A stretch of 64,000 nt of DNA from VAXT01 sp963728535 (GTDB lineage: Bacteria; Actinomycetota; Thermoleophilia; Gaiellales; Gaiellaceae). Shown here piece after piece: positions 24,820 through 32,840 of the stretch. Where the stretch lies: the NCBI GenBank assembly GCA_963728535.1, contig CAVSKK010000001.1:248001-312000 (forward strand). The letters are read 5' to 3'. The position numbers and the translations under genes are program-made. The notes beneath the pieces are model-generated. The model was not told where the DNA came from. It saw only the letters and a list, made by a program, of their open reading frames with translations, and made no database searches. Position 1 is the stretch's first letter, and every line of letters starts with the position of its first letter.

Positions 24820-25788
24820 ATGCCCCTCATGGAGACGTCCGCCGCCTCGCGCGAGCTCGAGCAGAGCCTTGAGCAGCATCGACGGGAGCTGACCGGCTAC
24901 TGCTACCGGATGCTCGGCTCGCCGTTCGAAGCCGAAGATGCCGTGCAGGACACGTTCGTCCGGGCGTGGCGGGCCTTCGACAGCTTCGAAGGCCGGTCCT
25001 CGCTTCGTTCCTGGCTCTACCGGATTGCGACGAACGTCTGTCTCGACATGCTCGACGGGCGCGAGCGGCGCGCCCGGCCGATGGACCTCGGGCCGGCGCG
25101 GGAGCCTGTCGAGGCAAACCTCAACACGCTCCCCGAGGTGACCTGGATCCAGCCGATGCCGGACGACCCGGCCGAGGTCGCTGCCTCACGGGAGACGACC
25201 CGGCTCGCGCTCGTCGCGGCTCTCCAGCATCTACCGCCCCGTCAGCGCGCGGTCCTGATCCTCTCCGAGGTGCTGCGCTGGAAGGCCGCCGAGGTCGCGG
25301 AGCTACTCGAGACGAGTGTCGCGTCCGTGAACAGCGCGCTGCAGCGAGCCCGCGCAACGCTCGAGGCGAGCGACCTGACCGTGGCCGACGCATCCCGGAC
25401 GGTCGACGAGGCAGACGCCGAGCTCCTCGCGCGCTACGTCGAGGCCTTCGAGCGCTACGACATGGCCGCGCTGACGTCGTTGATCCAGGAGGACGCGATC
25501 CAGTCGATGCCGCCGTTCGACCTCTGGCTGCAAGGGCGCGACGACATCTTCACCTGGTGGCTGGGGCCGGGCATCGGCTGCAGTGGCTCGCGCGTCATCC
25601 CGACCGTGTCGGCGAACGGCGCGCCCGCCTTCGGCCAGTACAAGCCGAGCGAGTCGGGCAGCGGCTTCGACCCGTGGGCGCTCCAGGTGCTCGAGGTCGA
25701 GGACGGCCAGATTGTCGAGCTCACCTTCTTCCTCGACACCGACACGCTCTTCCCACTCTTCGGGCTGCCGGCTCGGCTGGAGTCCTAG
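24820..25788 (+). CDS. ECF sigma factor with C-terminal SnoaL-like domain (SigJ/SigG-type)
   Basis: A 322-residue protein. Sigma region 2 spans about 20-90 (YCYRMLGSPFEAEDAVQDTFVRAWRAFDSFEGRSSLRSWLYRIATNVCLDML). Sigma region 4 spans about 125-180 (LQHLPPRQRAVLILSEVLRWKAAEVAELLETSVASVNSALQRAR). A SnoaL/NTF2-like domain follows (ADAELLARYVEAFERYDMAALTSLIQEDAIQSMPP). This layout is that of the actinobacterial group related to SigG/SigJ, where the fused SnoaL domain takes the place of a separate anti-sigma. No anti-sigma gene is adjacent. Internal ATG codons at 24820 and 24829 are both possible starts. Confidence 0.9.
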   Translation: MPLMETSAASRELEQSLEQHRRELTGYCYRMLGSPFEAEDAVQDTFVRAWRAFDSFEGRSSLRSWLYRIATNVCLDMLDGRERRARPMDLGPAREPVEANLNTLPEVTWIQPMPDDPAEVAASRETTRLALVAALQHLPPRQRAVLILSEVLRWKAAEVAELLETSVASVNSALQRARATLEASDLTVADASRTVDEADAELLARYVEAFERYDMAALTSLIQEDAIQSMPPFDLWLQGRDDIFTWWLGPGIGCSGSRVIPTVSANGAPAFGQYKPSESGSGFDPWALQVLEVEDGQIVELTFFLDTDTLFPLFGLPARLES

Positions 25789-25979
25789 CGCGATTCCTTC
25801 AGGACGTCGGCGAGGCCCATGAAGGCGACGAGCTCGAGCAACTCCGGCGACGCGTTGCGCAGGAGCAGCCGGCAGGAGAGCCGCCGCGCGGCGAGCTGGA
25901 GCCGCGCAAGCGCGTCGACGGTGACCGCGTCCGGGTCGACGTCGCGGACGTCGATCGTGAAGGTGACCGGAGCAGGCAT
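25785..25979 (-). CDS. Small STAS-like protein
   Basis: A 64-residue protein, MPAPVTFTIDVRDVDPDAVTVDALARLQLAARRLSCRLLLRNASPELLELVAFMGLADVLKESR. The beta-alpha-beta-alpha pattern with RLSCRLLLRNASPELLELVAFMGL matches the second half of STAS/anti-sigma-factor-antagonist domains (MlaB-like). It overlaps the sigma-factor stop by 4 bp in convergent orientation. A role in tuning a sigma factor is possible from proximity but unproven. Confidence 0.6.
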   Translation of the reverse strand: MPAPVTFTIDVRDVDPDAVTVDALARLQLAARRLSCRLLLRNASPELLELVAFMGLADVLKESR

Positions 25980-26006
25980 CGGAACAAGGACCGCCTTGCG
26001 GCCGGA

Positions 26007-26033
26007 AACTCATCGGCGGATGACCGATGAGTT
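26007..26033. promoter_or_regulatory. 10-bp inverted repeat in STAS/MFS divergent region
   Basis: AACTCATCGG (26007-26016) and CCGATGAGTT (26024-26033) are exact inverse copies separated by 7 nt, between the STAS-like gene and the MFS gene. The size fits a TetR/MarR-type dimeric operator. No regulator gene is adjacent. Confidence 0.55.
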
Positions 26034-26088
26034 CTCCGTCGTTTGACGGTCTAGGGTTTTGAAAGCGACGGAAGGAGACGAAAACCGC

Positions 26089-27535
26089 ATGAGCGACCTC
26101 GACGCCCGAACACGCTGGATCGCGCTTTACGTGCTCTGCCTTGCGAGCCTGATGATCGTCCTCGACGTGACGGTCGTAAACGTCGCGCTGCCGTCGATCA
26201 AGGACGACCTCGGCTTCAGCGACACCTCCCTCGCCTGGGTCGTGAACGCCTACCTGATCACCTACGGGGGGCTGCTGCTCCTCGGCGGGCGGCTCGGCGA
26301 CCTCTACGGGCACCGGCTCTTGTTCCTGATCGGGATCAGCCTGTTCACGCTCGCCTCGCTCGCCTGCGGGATCGCGACGACGCAGGGGTTCCTCATCGTG
26401 GCCCGCAGCGCGCAGGGAGTCGGAGGCGCGATTGCCTCGGCCGTCTCGCTCTCGTTGATGGTCAGCCTGTTCACCGAGCCGGGTGAGCGCGCCAAGGCGA
26501 TGGGGATCTTCGGGTTCGTCGCCTCCGGCGGAGGGAGCATCGGCGTTCTGCGTTGGCGGTGTTCTCACCGACGCGATCAACTGGCACTGGATCTTCCTCG
26601 TGAACGTGCCGATCGGCGTCGCGGTCATTCTGCTCTCGATGCGACTGTTGCCGACGGTGAACGTCCACCAGGGCGACCGTAAGCTCGACGTCTGGGGCGC
26701 GGTGACGGTGACCGCGTCGCTCATGCTCGCGGTCTACGCGATCGTCAACGGCAACCAGAACGGCTGGACGTCGGGCGAGACGCTCGGCCTGCTCGGCGTG
26801 GCCGTCGCCATCTTCGTCGTCTTCCTCGTCATCGAGCAATTCGTCGCTTCGCCGCTGATGCCGCTCCGCCTTTTCAAGCAGCGCAACCTCGCAGTGGCCG
26901 ACGGCGTCGGCGTGCTCTGGGCGGCGGCGATGTTCGCATTCTTCTTCCTGACCGCTCTCTACCTCCAGCTCGTACTCGGCTACAGCCCCCTCGAGGTCGG
27001 CCTCTCGTTCCTGCCGGCGAACCTGATCATGGGCGCGCTCTCGATCGGCGTCTCCGCGAAGCTCGTCATGCGGTACGGCTTCCGCGCGCCGCTCGCCACG
27101 GGCCTGGGCCTCGCCGGACTGGCGATGCTGCTCTTCGCGCGGGTGCCGGTCGACGGCGACTTCGTCATGGACGTCCTGCCGAGCATGATTCTGCTCGGGC
27201 TAGGCGCGGGAATCGCGTTCAACCCGGTGCTGCTTGCCGCGATGAGCGACGTCGAGCCGCAGGAGGCCGGGCTCGCCTCGGGGATCATCAACACGTCGTT
27301 CATGATGGGCGGCGCGCTCGGGCTGGCCGCTCTCGCGAGCGCCGCCGACTCCCGGACGACGCACCTCCTGGCTTCGGGCAGCTCGCAGGCCGAGGCGCTC
27401 ACGGGCGGCTACCACGTCGCGTTCCTCATCGGCGCGCTCTTCGCGCTCGCGGGGGCCGCGATCGGCGGGCTTCTGCTGCGGAACCAGGCGATGGCGCCGC
27501 ACGCAGCACCGGAGCCGGCGACCGAGTCGGCCTGA
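26089..27535 (+). pseudogene. DHA2 (14-TM) MFS drug exporter gene with one frameshift
   Basis: An EmrB/QacA-type multidrug exporter split in two frames. Frame 1 from ATG 26089 reads MSDLDARTRWIALYVLCLASLMIVLDVTVVNVALPSIKDDLGF (the DHA2 antiporter motif DxTxVNVALP), then GGRLGDLYGHRLLF (motif A), up to GGGSIGVL at about 26550. Frame 2 continues GGVLTDAINWHWIFLVNVPIGVAVI to 27535. One extra base (about 26551-26554, CTGCGTTGGC) accounts for the break; the two halves together make about 482 residues, the normal size, and all other sequence is intact. Either a recent inactivation or a sequencing/assembly error. AAGGAG precedes the ATG. Confidence 0.85.
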
Positions 27536-27541
27536 GCTTCG

Positions 27542-27558
27542 ATACCCCCGGGTGGTAT
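27542..27558 (+). promoter_or_regulatory. CsoR-type copper operator
   Basis: ATACCCCCGGGTGGTAT is an imperfect palindrome of the TACCC-centre-GGGTA type recognised by CsoR repressors. It overlaps the -10 box of copA, so bound CsoR would block RNA polymerase. The csoR gene is the last gene of this operon, giving autoregulation. Confidence 0.7.
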
Positions 27559-27561
27559 AAT
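27556..27561 (+). promoter_or_regulatory. -10 box TATAAT of the copA-csoR operon
   Basis: A consensus TATAAT ends 8 nt before the copA ATG, with no Shine-Dalgarno in between, so the mRNA should start at or next to the ATG (leaderless). Confidence 0.7.
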
Positions 27562-27569
27562 GAATCGTC

Positions 27570-29672
27570 ATGCCCGGGACACTGCAGCAGGCTGAGGTCC
27601 GCCTCGATCTCGAGGGGATGACCTGTGCCTCCTGCGCCGCGCGCATCGAGAAGAGGCTGAACCAGCTCGACGGCGTCGAGGCGACCGTCAACTTCGCGAC
27701 CGAACAGGCAACGGTGCGCTCCGCAACCGGGGTCTCGCCGGAGGAGCTCGTCGGCGCAGTCGAGTCGGCCGGCTACGGCGCCCGGCCGGCGCGGCCGGCG
27801 CACGAGGCGCATCACCACCACGACGAGCCGCTGGCGGTGCTGACCAGGCGACTCGTCCTCGCGATCGTCCTGACGGTGCCGGTCGCGCTGCTCGCGATGG
27901 TGCCGCCGCTGCAGTTCGCCGGCTGGGAATGGGTCGCGCTCGTCCTCTCGGCGCCGGTCGTTTTCGTCTCGGGCTTCGGGTTTCACCGCGTGGCGCTCAG
28001 GAACGCGCGGCATCTCGCGGCGTCGATGGACACGCTCATCTCGCTCGGGACGCTCGCGGCCTGGCTGTGGTCGGCCGTCGTGCTCGTCGCAGGGCTTGAT
28101 TCGGACGTCTACTTCGAGGTCGCCGCCGTCGTGACGACGCTGATCGTGCTCGGTCGCTACCTCGAGACGCGCGCGAAGGGCCGCTCTTCCGAAGCGATCC
28201 GGAAGCTGCTCGAGCTGGGTGCGAAGGAGGCGCGAGTCTTGCGGGACGGCGAGGAGGTTCTCGTTCCGATCTCGGAGCTCCAGGTCGGCGAGCTCTTCGT
28301 CGTTCGTCCCGGCGAGAAGGTTGCGACCGACGGCGCCGTCGTTGAAGGCGACTCGGCCGTCGACCAGTCGCTGTTGACGGGCGAGCCGATGCCGGTCGAG
28401 GTCGCGGCCGGCTCCGACGTCGTCGGTTCCGCGCTCAACACCTACGGCCGGCTCGTCGTCCGCGCGACGAGGGTCGGCGCAGATACTGCGCTCGCCCAGA
28501 TCGCGCGCCTCGTCGAGGCCGCGCAGTCGGGGAAGGCGCCGGTGCAACGGCTCGCCGACCGTATCTCGGCGATCTTCGTGCCGGTCGTCATCGTCATCTC
28601 GCTGGTCACGCTCGCAGCCTGGCTCGCCTTCGGCTCTTCGGCAGCGGAAGCGTTCACGGCGGCCGTCGCCGTGCTGATCATCGCCTGCCCCTGCGCACTG
28701 GGCCTGGCTACGCCGACTGCGCTCATGGTCGGCACCGGCCGAGGGGCGCAGATGGGAGTCCTCATCAAGGGGCCGGAGATCCTCGAGCAGACCCGCCGCG
28801 TCGACACGATTGTGCTCGACAAGACCGGAACGGTGACCGAGGGGCGCATGGAGCTGGCCGGCGTGGTGACGGTCGACGGCTCGAGCCGAGACGAGGTCCT
28901 TCGCCTCGCCGGCGCCGTCGAGGCCGCGAGCGAGCACCCGATCGCCCAGGCGGTCGCCCGTGCGGCGCGCGCCGAGGTGGGGGAGCTACCCGGGGTGCAA
29001 TCGTTCCGCAACGAGCCCGGCGTCGGCGTCTCAGGCGTCGTCGAGGGTCACGAAGTGGTCGTCGGCCGGAACGACGGCTCGATCGAGGTGAGCTGGGACG
29101 GCGTACCCCGGGCGCGGCTGGAGCTGCGGGACACCGTCAAGCCGACGAGCGCAGAGGCGATCCATGAGCTGAAGGCGCTCGGCCTCACGCCGGTGCTGCT
29201 CACCGGCGACGCGCGCGCTACGGCCGAGCTGGTCGCGCACGACGTTGGGATCGAGCGCGTGGTGGCCGAGGTCTTGCCCGACGACAAGGTGCGGGAGGTG
29301 AAGCGTCTTCAGCAGGACGGCAAGGTCGTCGCGATGGTCGGCGACGGCGTCAACGATGCGCCCGCGCTGGCCCAGGCCGACCTCGGTCTTGCGATCGGCA
29401 CGGGTACCGACGTCGCCATCGAGGCCTCGGACCTGACCCTCGTCTCGGGCGACCTCCGCGCGGCGGCCGACGCCATCCGGCTCGCGCGCAGGACGCTGCG
29501 GACGATCAAGGGCAATCTCTTCTGGGCGTTCGCCTACAACGTCGCCGCGATCCCGCTCGCCGTCGCAGGACTCCTGAGCCCGATCATCGCTGCGGCGGCG
29601 ATGGCGGCGTCCAGTCTCTTCGTCGTCTCGAACAGCCTGCGCCTCAAGCGCTTCCGGAGTGCTCGCGCATGA
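27570..29672 (+). CDS. copA: Copper-exporting P1B-type ATPase CopA
   Basis: A 700-residue heavy-metal ATPase. The N-terminal HMA domain has GMTCASC with Cys19 and Cys22; a His-rich linker (HEAHHHHDE, about 78-86) follows. The transmembrane CPC motif is at residues 373-375 (IACPCALGLATPTALMVGTGRGAQMG), which marks Cu(I) pumps. The phosphorylated Asp417 is in DKTGTVTEG, the ATP-binding HP motif is SEHPIAQAV, and the hinge is VGDGVNDAPALAQADLGLAIG. It exports Cu(I) across the cytoplasmic membrane. It is transcribed with csoR (4-bp ATGA overlap) from a promoter with a CsoR operator. Confidence 0.95.
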   Translation: MPGTLQQAEVRLDLEGMTCASCAARIEKRLNQLDGVEATVNFATEQATVRSATGVSPEELVGAVESAGYGARPARPAHEAHHHHDEPLAVLTRRLVLAIVLTVPVALLAMVPPLQFAGWEWVALVLSAPVVFVSGFGFHRVALRNARHLAASMDTLISLGTLAAWLWSAVVLVAGLDSDVYFEVAAVVTTLIVLGRYLETRAKGRSSEAIRKLLELGAKEARVLRDGEEVLVPISELQVGELFVVRPGEKVATDGAVVEGDSAVDQSLLTGEPMPVEVAAGSDVVGSALNTYGRLVVRATRVGADTALAQIARLVEAAQSGKAPVQRLADRISAIFVPVVIVISLVTLAAWLAFGSSAAEAFTAAVAVLIIACPCALGLATPTALMVGTGRGAQMGVLIKGPEILEQTRRVDTIVLDKTGTVTEGRMELAGVVTVDGSSRDEVLRLAGAVEAASEHPIAQAVARAARAEVGELPGVQSFRNEPGVGVSGVVEGHEVVVGRNDGSIEVSWDGVPRARLELRDTVKPTSAEAIHELKALGLTPVLLTGDARATAELVAHDVGIERVVAEVLPDDKVREVKRLQQDGKVVAMVGDGVNDAPALAQADLGLAIGTGTDVAIEASDLTLVSGDLRAAADAIRLARRTLRTIKGNLFWAFAYNVAAIPLAVAGLLSPIIAAAAMAASSLFVVSNSLRLKRFRSARA

Positions 29673-29980
29673 GCAAGAGCGAGCAGCAGCACGAGCACGG
29701 CTACGCGAAGGACAAGAATGCGCTCGTCAAGCGGCTGCACCGCATCGAGGGCCAGGTCCGCGGCATCGAGCGCATGGTCGAGGACGACCGTTACTGCATC
29801 GAGATCCTGACCCAGATCGCGGCCGTGAACACCGCGCTCGAGGCGCTCGCCCTCAAGCTCCTCGACGAGCACGTCCGCCACTGCGTCGCCGGAGCGCTCA
29901 CCTCGGGAGATGAAGCTGATGCGGCGACGAAGACCGAGGAGCTGCTCGAAGCAGTCCAGCGCTTCGCAAGAACCCGCTAA
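29669..29980 (+). CDS. csoR: CsoR-family copper-sensing repressor
   Basis: A 103-residue all-helical DUF156 protein with KNALVKRLHRIEGQVRGIERMVEDDRYC and QIAAVNTALEALALKLLDEHVRHCV. The Cu(I) ligands Cys43, His68 and Cys72 show the spacing (25 and 4) of characterised CsoR proteins. Copper binding releases it from DNA and induces copA. The start overlaps the copA stop. No other copper genes are nearby. Confidence 0.93.
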   Translation: MSKSEQQHEHGYAKDKNALVKRLHRIEGQVRGIERMVEDDRYCIEILTQIAAVNTALEALALKLLDEHVRHCVAGALTSGDEADAATKTEELLEAVQRFARTR

Positions 29981-30011
29981 GTCGCGGAGCTGCGTACAAG
30001 TAACCCGAAGC

Positions 30012-30074
30012 GGGGTCAAGTCTTGCGTTGCCACATAACCGCGCGTCCAACCATTGGGGTCAGGTCTTGCGTTG
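30012..30074 (+). repeat. Two copies of a 19-bp REP-like repeat, left side of RAYT
   Basis: GGGGTCAAGTCTTGCGTTG at 30012-30030 and GGGGTCAGGTCTTGCGTTG at 30056-30074, period 44 bp. They are the inverse complement of three copies on the other side of the transposase gene. The transposase stop codon lies inside the second copy. Confidence 0.85.
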
Positions 30075-30909
30075 CAACATTGGCCGGCCGTCCTCCCACG
30101 CCTGCAGCCGTCGTCCAACCGTCGCGTAATGCACGCCCAGGTGCAAGGCAATCTCGTTCAACCGGTACCAGTGCTGGCGATGCGCGATCGCGATCTCGGC
30201 ACCGTCGCCGCGAGAGAGCAAATCGGCGAGCTCCGGCCGAATCGGTTTGCGCTGCGCTATCGGCATCTCCGGGCTTGCCGGAGCTCGTGCGCTTGCCTCC
30301 TCTGCGAACTCCCGGCTGCCCAGATAGATACGGCTCCGCAGTTCGCTCCATGGCGATCCGGATACTTCTTCCTCGACGAAGCTTCGGTAGCGCCCTCGGG
30401 CGGCGCCGGGCTTTACTCCGAAAGAGCTGAGCAGCCAATCAACCGTGAGTAAAACCGGTGCAGGTGCGGCCCCGATCATTGCCCTGTAACTGCTCCAAGG
30501 CCACTCCGCCGGTCGCCGGCAGAGCCGTGCGCGGACAGGGTTGAGAGCGACGTACCGGGAGAGCTGGAGCAGATGGCGCTCGCTCTCGACGAGAACCGCC
30601 CCGTAGCGACCCTGGAAGACGTGTCCCACTCGGCCACGGGAACGGTTGAAGGCTTGTGCATAGGTGCCGTTCAGCTGGCGCATGCCGAAAGCGAGGTTTG
30701 GGTCCGGTGTCTCGAGCAGCAAGTGGTAGTGGTTTCCGAGCAGACAATAGGTATGGCAACGCCAGCGGTAGCGTGCTACGACGAGCTCGAGGGTGGCTAG
30801 GAAGGTTTCATAGTCGGGTCGCCTTTCGAAGATCAGCTGCTGCGCGTTCCCCGCGGGAGGTCACGTGGTAGAGAGCTCCCGGGTACTGGATGCGCGGCGG
30901 CCGAGCCAT
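30060..30909 (-). pseudogene. REP-associated tyrosine transposase (RAYT, IS200-like) with one frameshift
   Basis: The gene begins at 30909 (MARPPRIQYPGALYHVTSRG), the conserved RAYT start. At 30849-30852 a four-base C run (plus strand) has one base too many: the frame then runs into a stop, while the shifted frame continues NAQQLIFERRPDYETFLATL, RYRWRCHTYCLLGNHYHLLLETPDPN (HUH motif His-Tyr-His), HVFQGRYGAVLVESERHLLQLSRYVALNPVRA and a C-terminal DNA-binding tail. About 280 residues in total, usual family length. RAYTs nick single-stranded DNA at REP hairpins. The frameshift is in a homopolymer and may be a real inactivation, programmed slippage or a sequencing error. Confidence 0.85.
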
Positions 30910-30978
30910 CTGGCTCGAGCGTAGGCGTCGCGCTGCGCCGGGAAGAGCGCGCGTGACCGTCTTGGCACACAAATGTTT

Positions 30979-31087
30979 CAACGCAAGACCTGACCCCCCA
31001 GCTCTGCGGCACGAGCGGTGTTTCAACGCAAGACTTGACCCCCCAGCTCTGCGGCACGAGCGGTGTTTCAACGCAAGACTTGACCCC
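30979..31087 (-). repeat. Three copies of the REP-like repeat, right side of RAYT
   Basis: CAACGCAAGACYTGACCCC at 30979-30997, 31024-31042 and 31069-31087, exact 45-bp period. The 26-bp intervening sequence (CCAGCTCTGCGGCACGAGCG and flank) is also identical between copies 1-2 and 2-3. The orientation is inverted relative to the copies at 30012-30074, so the transposase gene is enclosed by inverted arrays. Confidence 0.85.
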
Positions 31088-31097
31088 GGGTTGTGGG

Positions 31098-32840
31098 TTA
31101 GCGGTCACCGTGCCAGGAGTCCCAGAGCGCGGCATAGGGGCCGCGGTTTGCCACCAGCTCGGCGTGCGTTCCCAGCTCGTTCAGGAGGCCGTCCTCGACG
31201 ACGGCGACCCGGTCTGCGTCGTGTGCGGTGTGCAGCCTGTGCGCGATGGCGACGACCGTCCTGCCGTCCAACACGGAGGCGAGCGAGCGCTCGAGGTGGC
31301 GCGCTGCCCGCGGGTCGAGCAACGATGTCGCCTCGTCGAGGACGAGCGTGTGCGGGTCCGCGAGCACGAGCCGGGCGAGCGCCACCTGCTGTGCCTGCGC
31401 GGGAGTGAGCGGGTAGCCACCCGCACCGACGACCGTCTCGAGGCCGTCCGGCAGCGCTTCCATCCATTCGATCGCGTCGACCGCCCTGAAGGCCTCCGTC
31501 AACTGCTCGTCGGAGGCTCCCGGCCGGGCGAGGCGCAGATTGTCGGCGAGGGTGCCGACGAACACGTGTTGCTCCTGCGTGACAAGCGCCACCTCGGTTC
31601 GCAGTGTGTCGAGCGGCAGGTCGACGAGCCGGACGCCTCCGACCTCGACAAACCCGACCCGCGGCGGGTGGATGCCTGCGAGCAGGCGCCCGAGCGTCGA
31701 CTTGCCGGCGCCGGACGGGCCGACCACAGCGATCCGCTCCCCGGGCTCCAGGTCGAGATCGATCCCATGCAACACGTCGCGGTCGGTCACGTAGGCGTAC
31801 CGAACGTCCTGTGCGCGCAGCCGGTCGCCGTCAGGCTCGTCATCGGTCGCGTAGCGGTCCGGAGGCACCCGGACGATGCCGACGAGCCGTGCGAACGACG
31901 TCAATCCGACCTGGATCTCGTCGAGCCAGGAGATCAAGCGGTCGACCGGGTCGGCGAGTTTTACGACGAAGAGCGCGACCGCGGTCACCTCACCGATCGA
32001 CGCCTGGCCGGAGGAAACGAGATAGCCGCCCCAGGCGAGTGAGGCCACAACGGGCAGCACATAAGCGAACTCGGCGGACGGGAACCACACGGTCCGCAGG
32101 AAGAGTGTCCGCATCTCGGCGCGATAGGAGTTCTCGAGATCGGAGTCGATCCGCCGCACGCGCTCCTCGCGGAGGCTCAGGGCTTCCACGGTGCGGCCGC
32201 CCTCGACTGTCTCGCTGACGGTGCCCGCAAGCGTGGCGTACGACGCCCTCTCCCACAGATAGCCCGCCGGCGCACGGTGCAGGTACCAGCGCGTTCCGAC
32301 GATCAGCACGGGCACGCCGGCGATGCAGGGGAGTGCCGCGATCGGGCTCACCCAGATCGCGGCGGCCACTGTGAGGAGCGTCGTGACCGCGGCAATGAGG
32401 GTCTCCGGGATGGCGAAGCGAACCGTCCGCGCCATCGCGTCGACGTCCGCGGTAGTGCGTGACACGAGGTCGCCGGTACCGGCCCGTTCGACGGTTGAGA
32501 GCGGCAGCGCGAGCACTCTGACCATGAAGTCCTCGCGGAGCTCGGCGAACATCTTCTCCGAGAGGACGAATGACGCGAGACGCGCCAGGAACGTGAGGAT
32601 CGTCTGGGCGACCAGCGCGGCCGCGAGCACGAGGACGAGGGTGTCGATATGGGCGGTCGTAGTGCCCTCCTCGACGGATTGGACGATCGCGCCGAGCAGC
32701 GGCGGCCCGGCCAGGCCGGCTGTAGCGGCCGCACCATGAAGGCAGATCGTGCCGACGAGCGCTCCTCGATGACGACGTCCGAGGCGCCGCGCCTGAGCGC
32801 GAAGATCGGGGCCGTCTGCGATCGGAAGGAGGTCGCTCAC
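31098..32840 (-). CDS. ABC exporter subunit with intact Walker motifs, degenerate signature
   Basis: A 580-residue half-transporter: transmembrane domain about residues 25-305, nucleotide-binding domain 340-580. Walker A is GPSGAGKST (374-382) and Walker B LVLDE (499-503) with catalytic Glu503, D-loop SLLD. The signature sequence, normally LSGGQ, is LTPAQ (478-482). It is the partner of the next gene, which has the opposite pattern. Its start overlaps that gene's stop by 4 bp. Heterodimeric exporters of this MDR/LmrCD-like type move drugs, peptides or lipids outward; substrate unknown. Confidence 0.9.
   Translation of the reverse strand: MSDLLPIADGPDLRAQARRLGRRHRGALVGTICLHGAAATAGLAGPPLLGAIVQSVEEGTTTAHIDTLVLVLAAALVAQTILTFLARLASFVLSEKMFAELREDFMVRVLALPLSTVERAGTGDLVSRTTADVDAMARTVRFAIPETLIAAVTTLLTVAAAIWVSPIAALPCIAGVPVLIVGTRWYLHRAPAGYLWERASYATLAGTVSETVEGGRTVEALSLREERVRRIDSDLENSYRAEMRTLFLRTVWFPSAEFAYVLPVVASLAWGGYLVSSGQASIGEVTAVALFVVKLADPVDRLISWLDEIQVGLTSFARLVGIVRVPPDRYATDDEPDGDRLRAQDVRYAYVTDRDVLHGIDLDLEPGERIAVVGPSGAGKSTLGRLLAGIHPPRVGFVEVGGVRLVDLPLDTLRTEVALVTQEQHVFVGTLADNLRLARPGASDEQLTEAFRAVDAIEWMEALPDGLETVVGAGGYPLTPAQAQQVALARLVLADPHTLVLDEATSLLDPRAARHLERSLASVLDGRTVVAIAHRLHTAHDADRVAVVEDGLLNELGTHAELVANRGPYAALWDSWHGDR

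Noticed and set aside
25303..28937. Long minus-strand ORFs (473 and 503 codons) under the sigma, MFS and copA genes
   Set aside because: They are codon shadows; the plus-strand products have complete family motifs.
30979..31087. Three 45-bp periodic units considered as a CRISPR array
   Set aside because: The intervening sequences are identical rather than unique, only three units exist, no cas genes are near, and inverted copies flank a RAYT gene.
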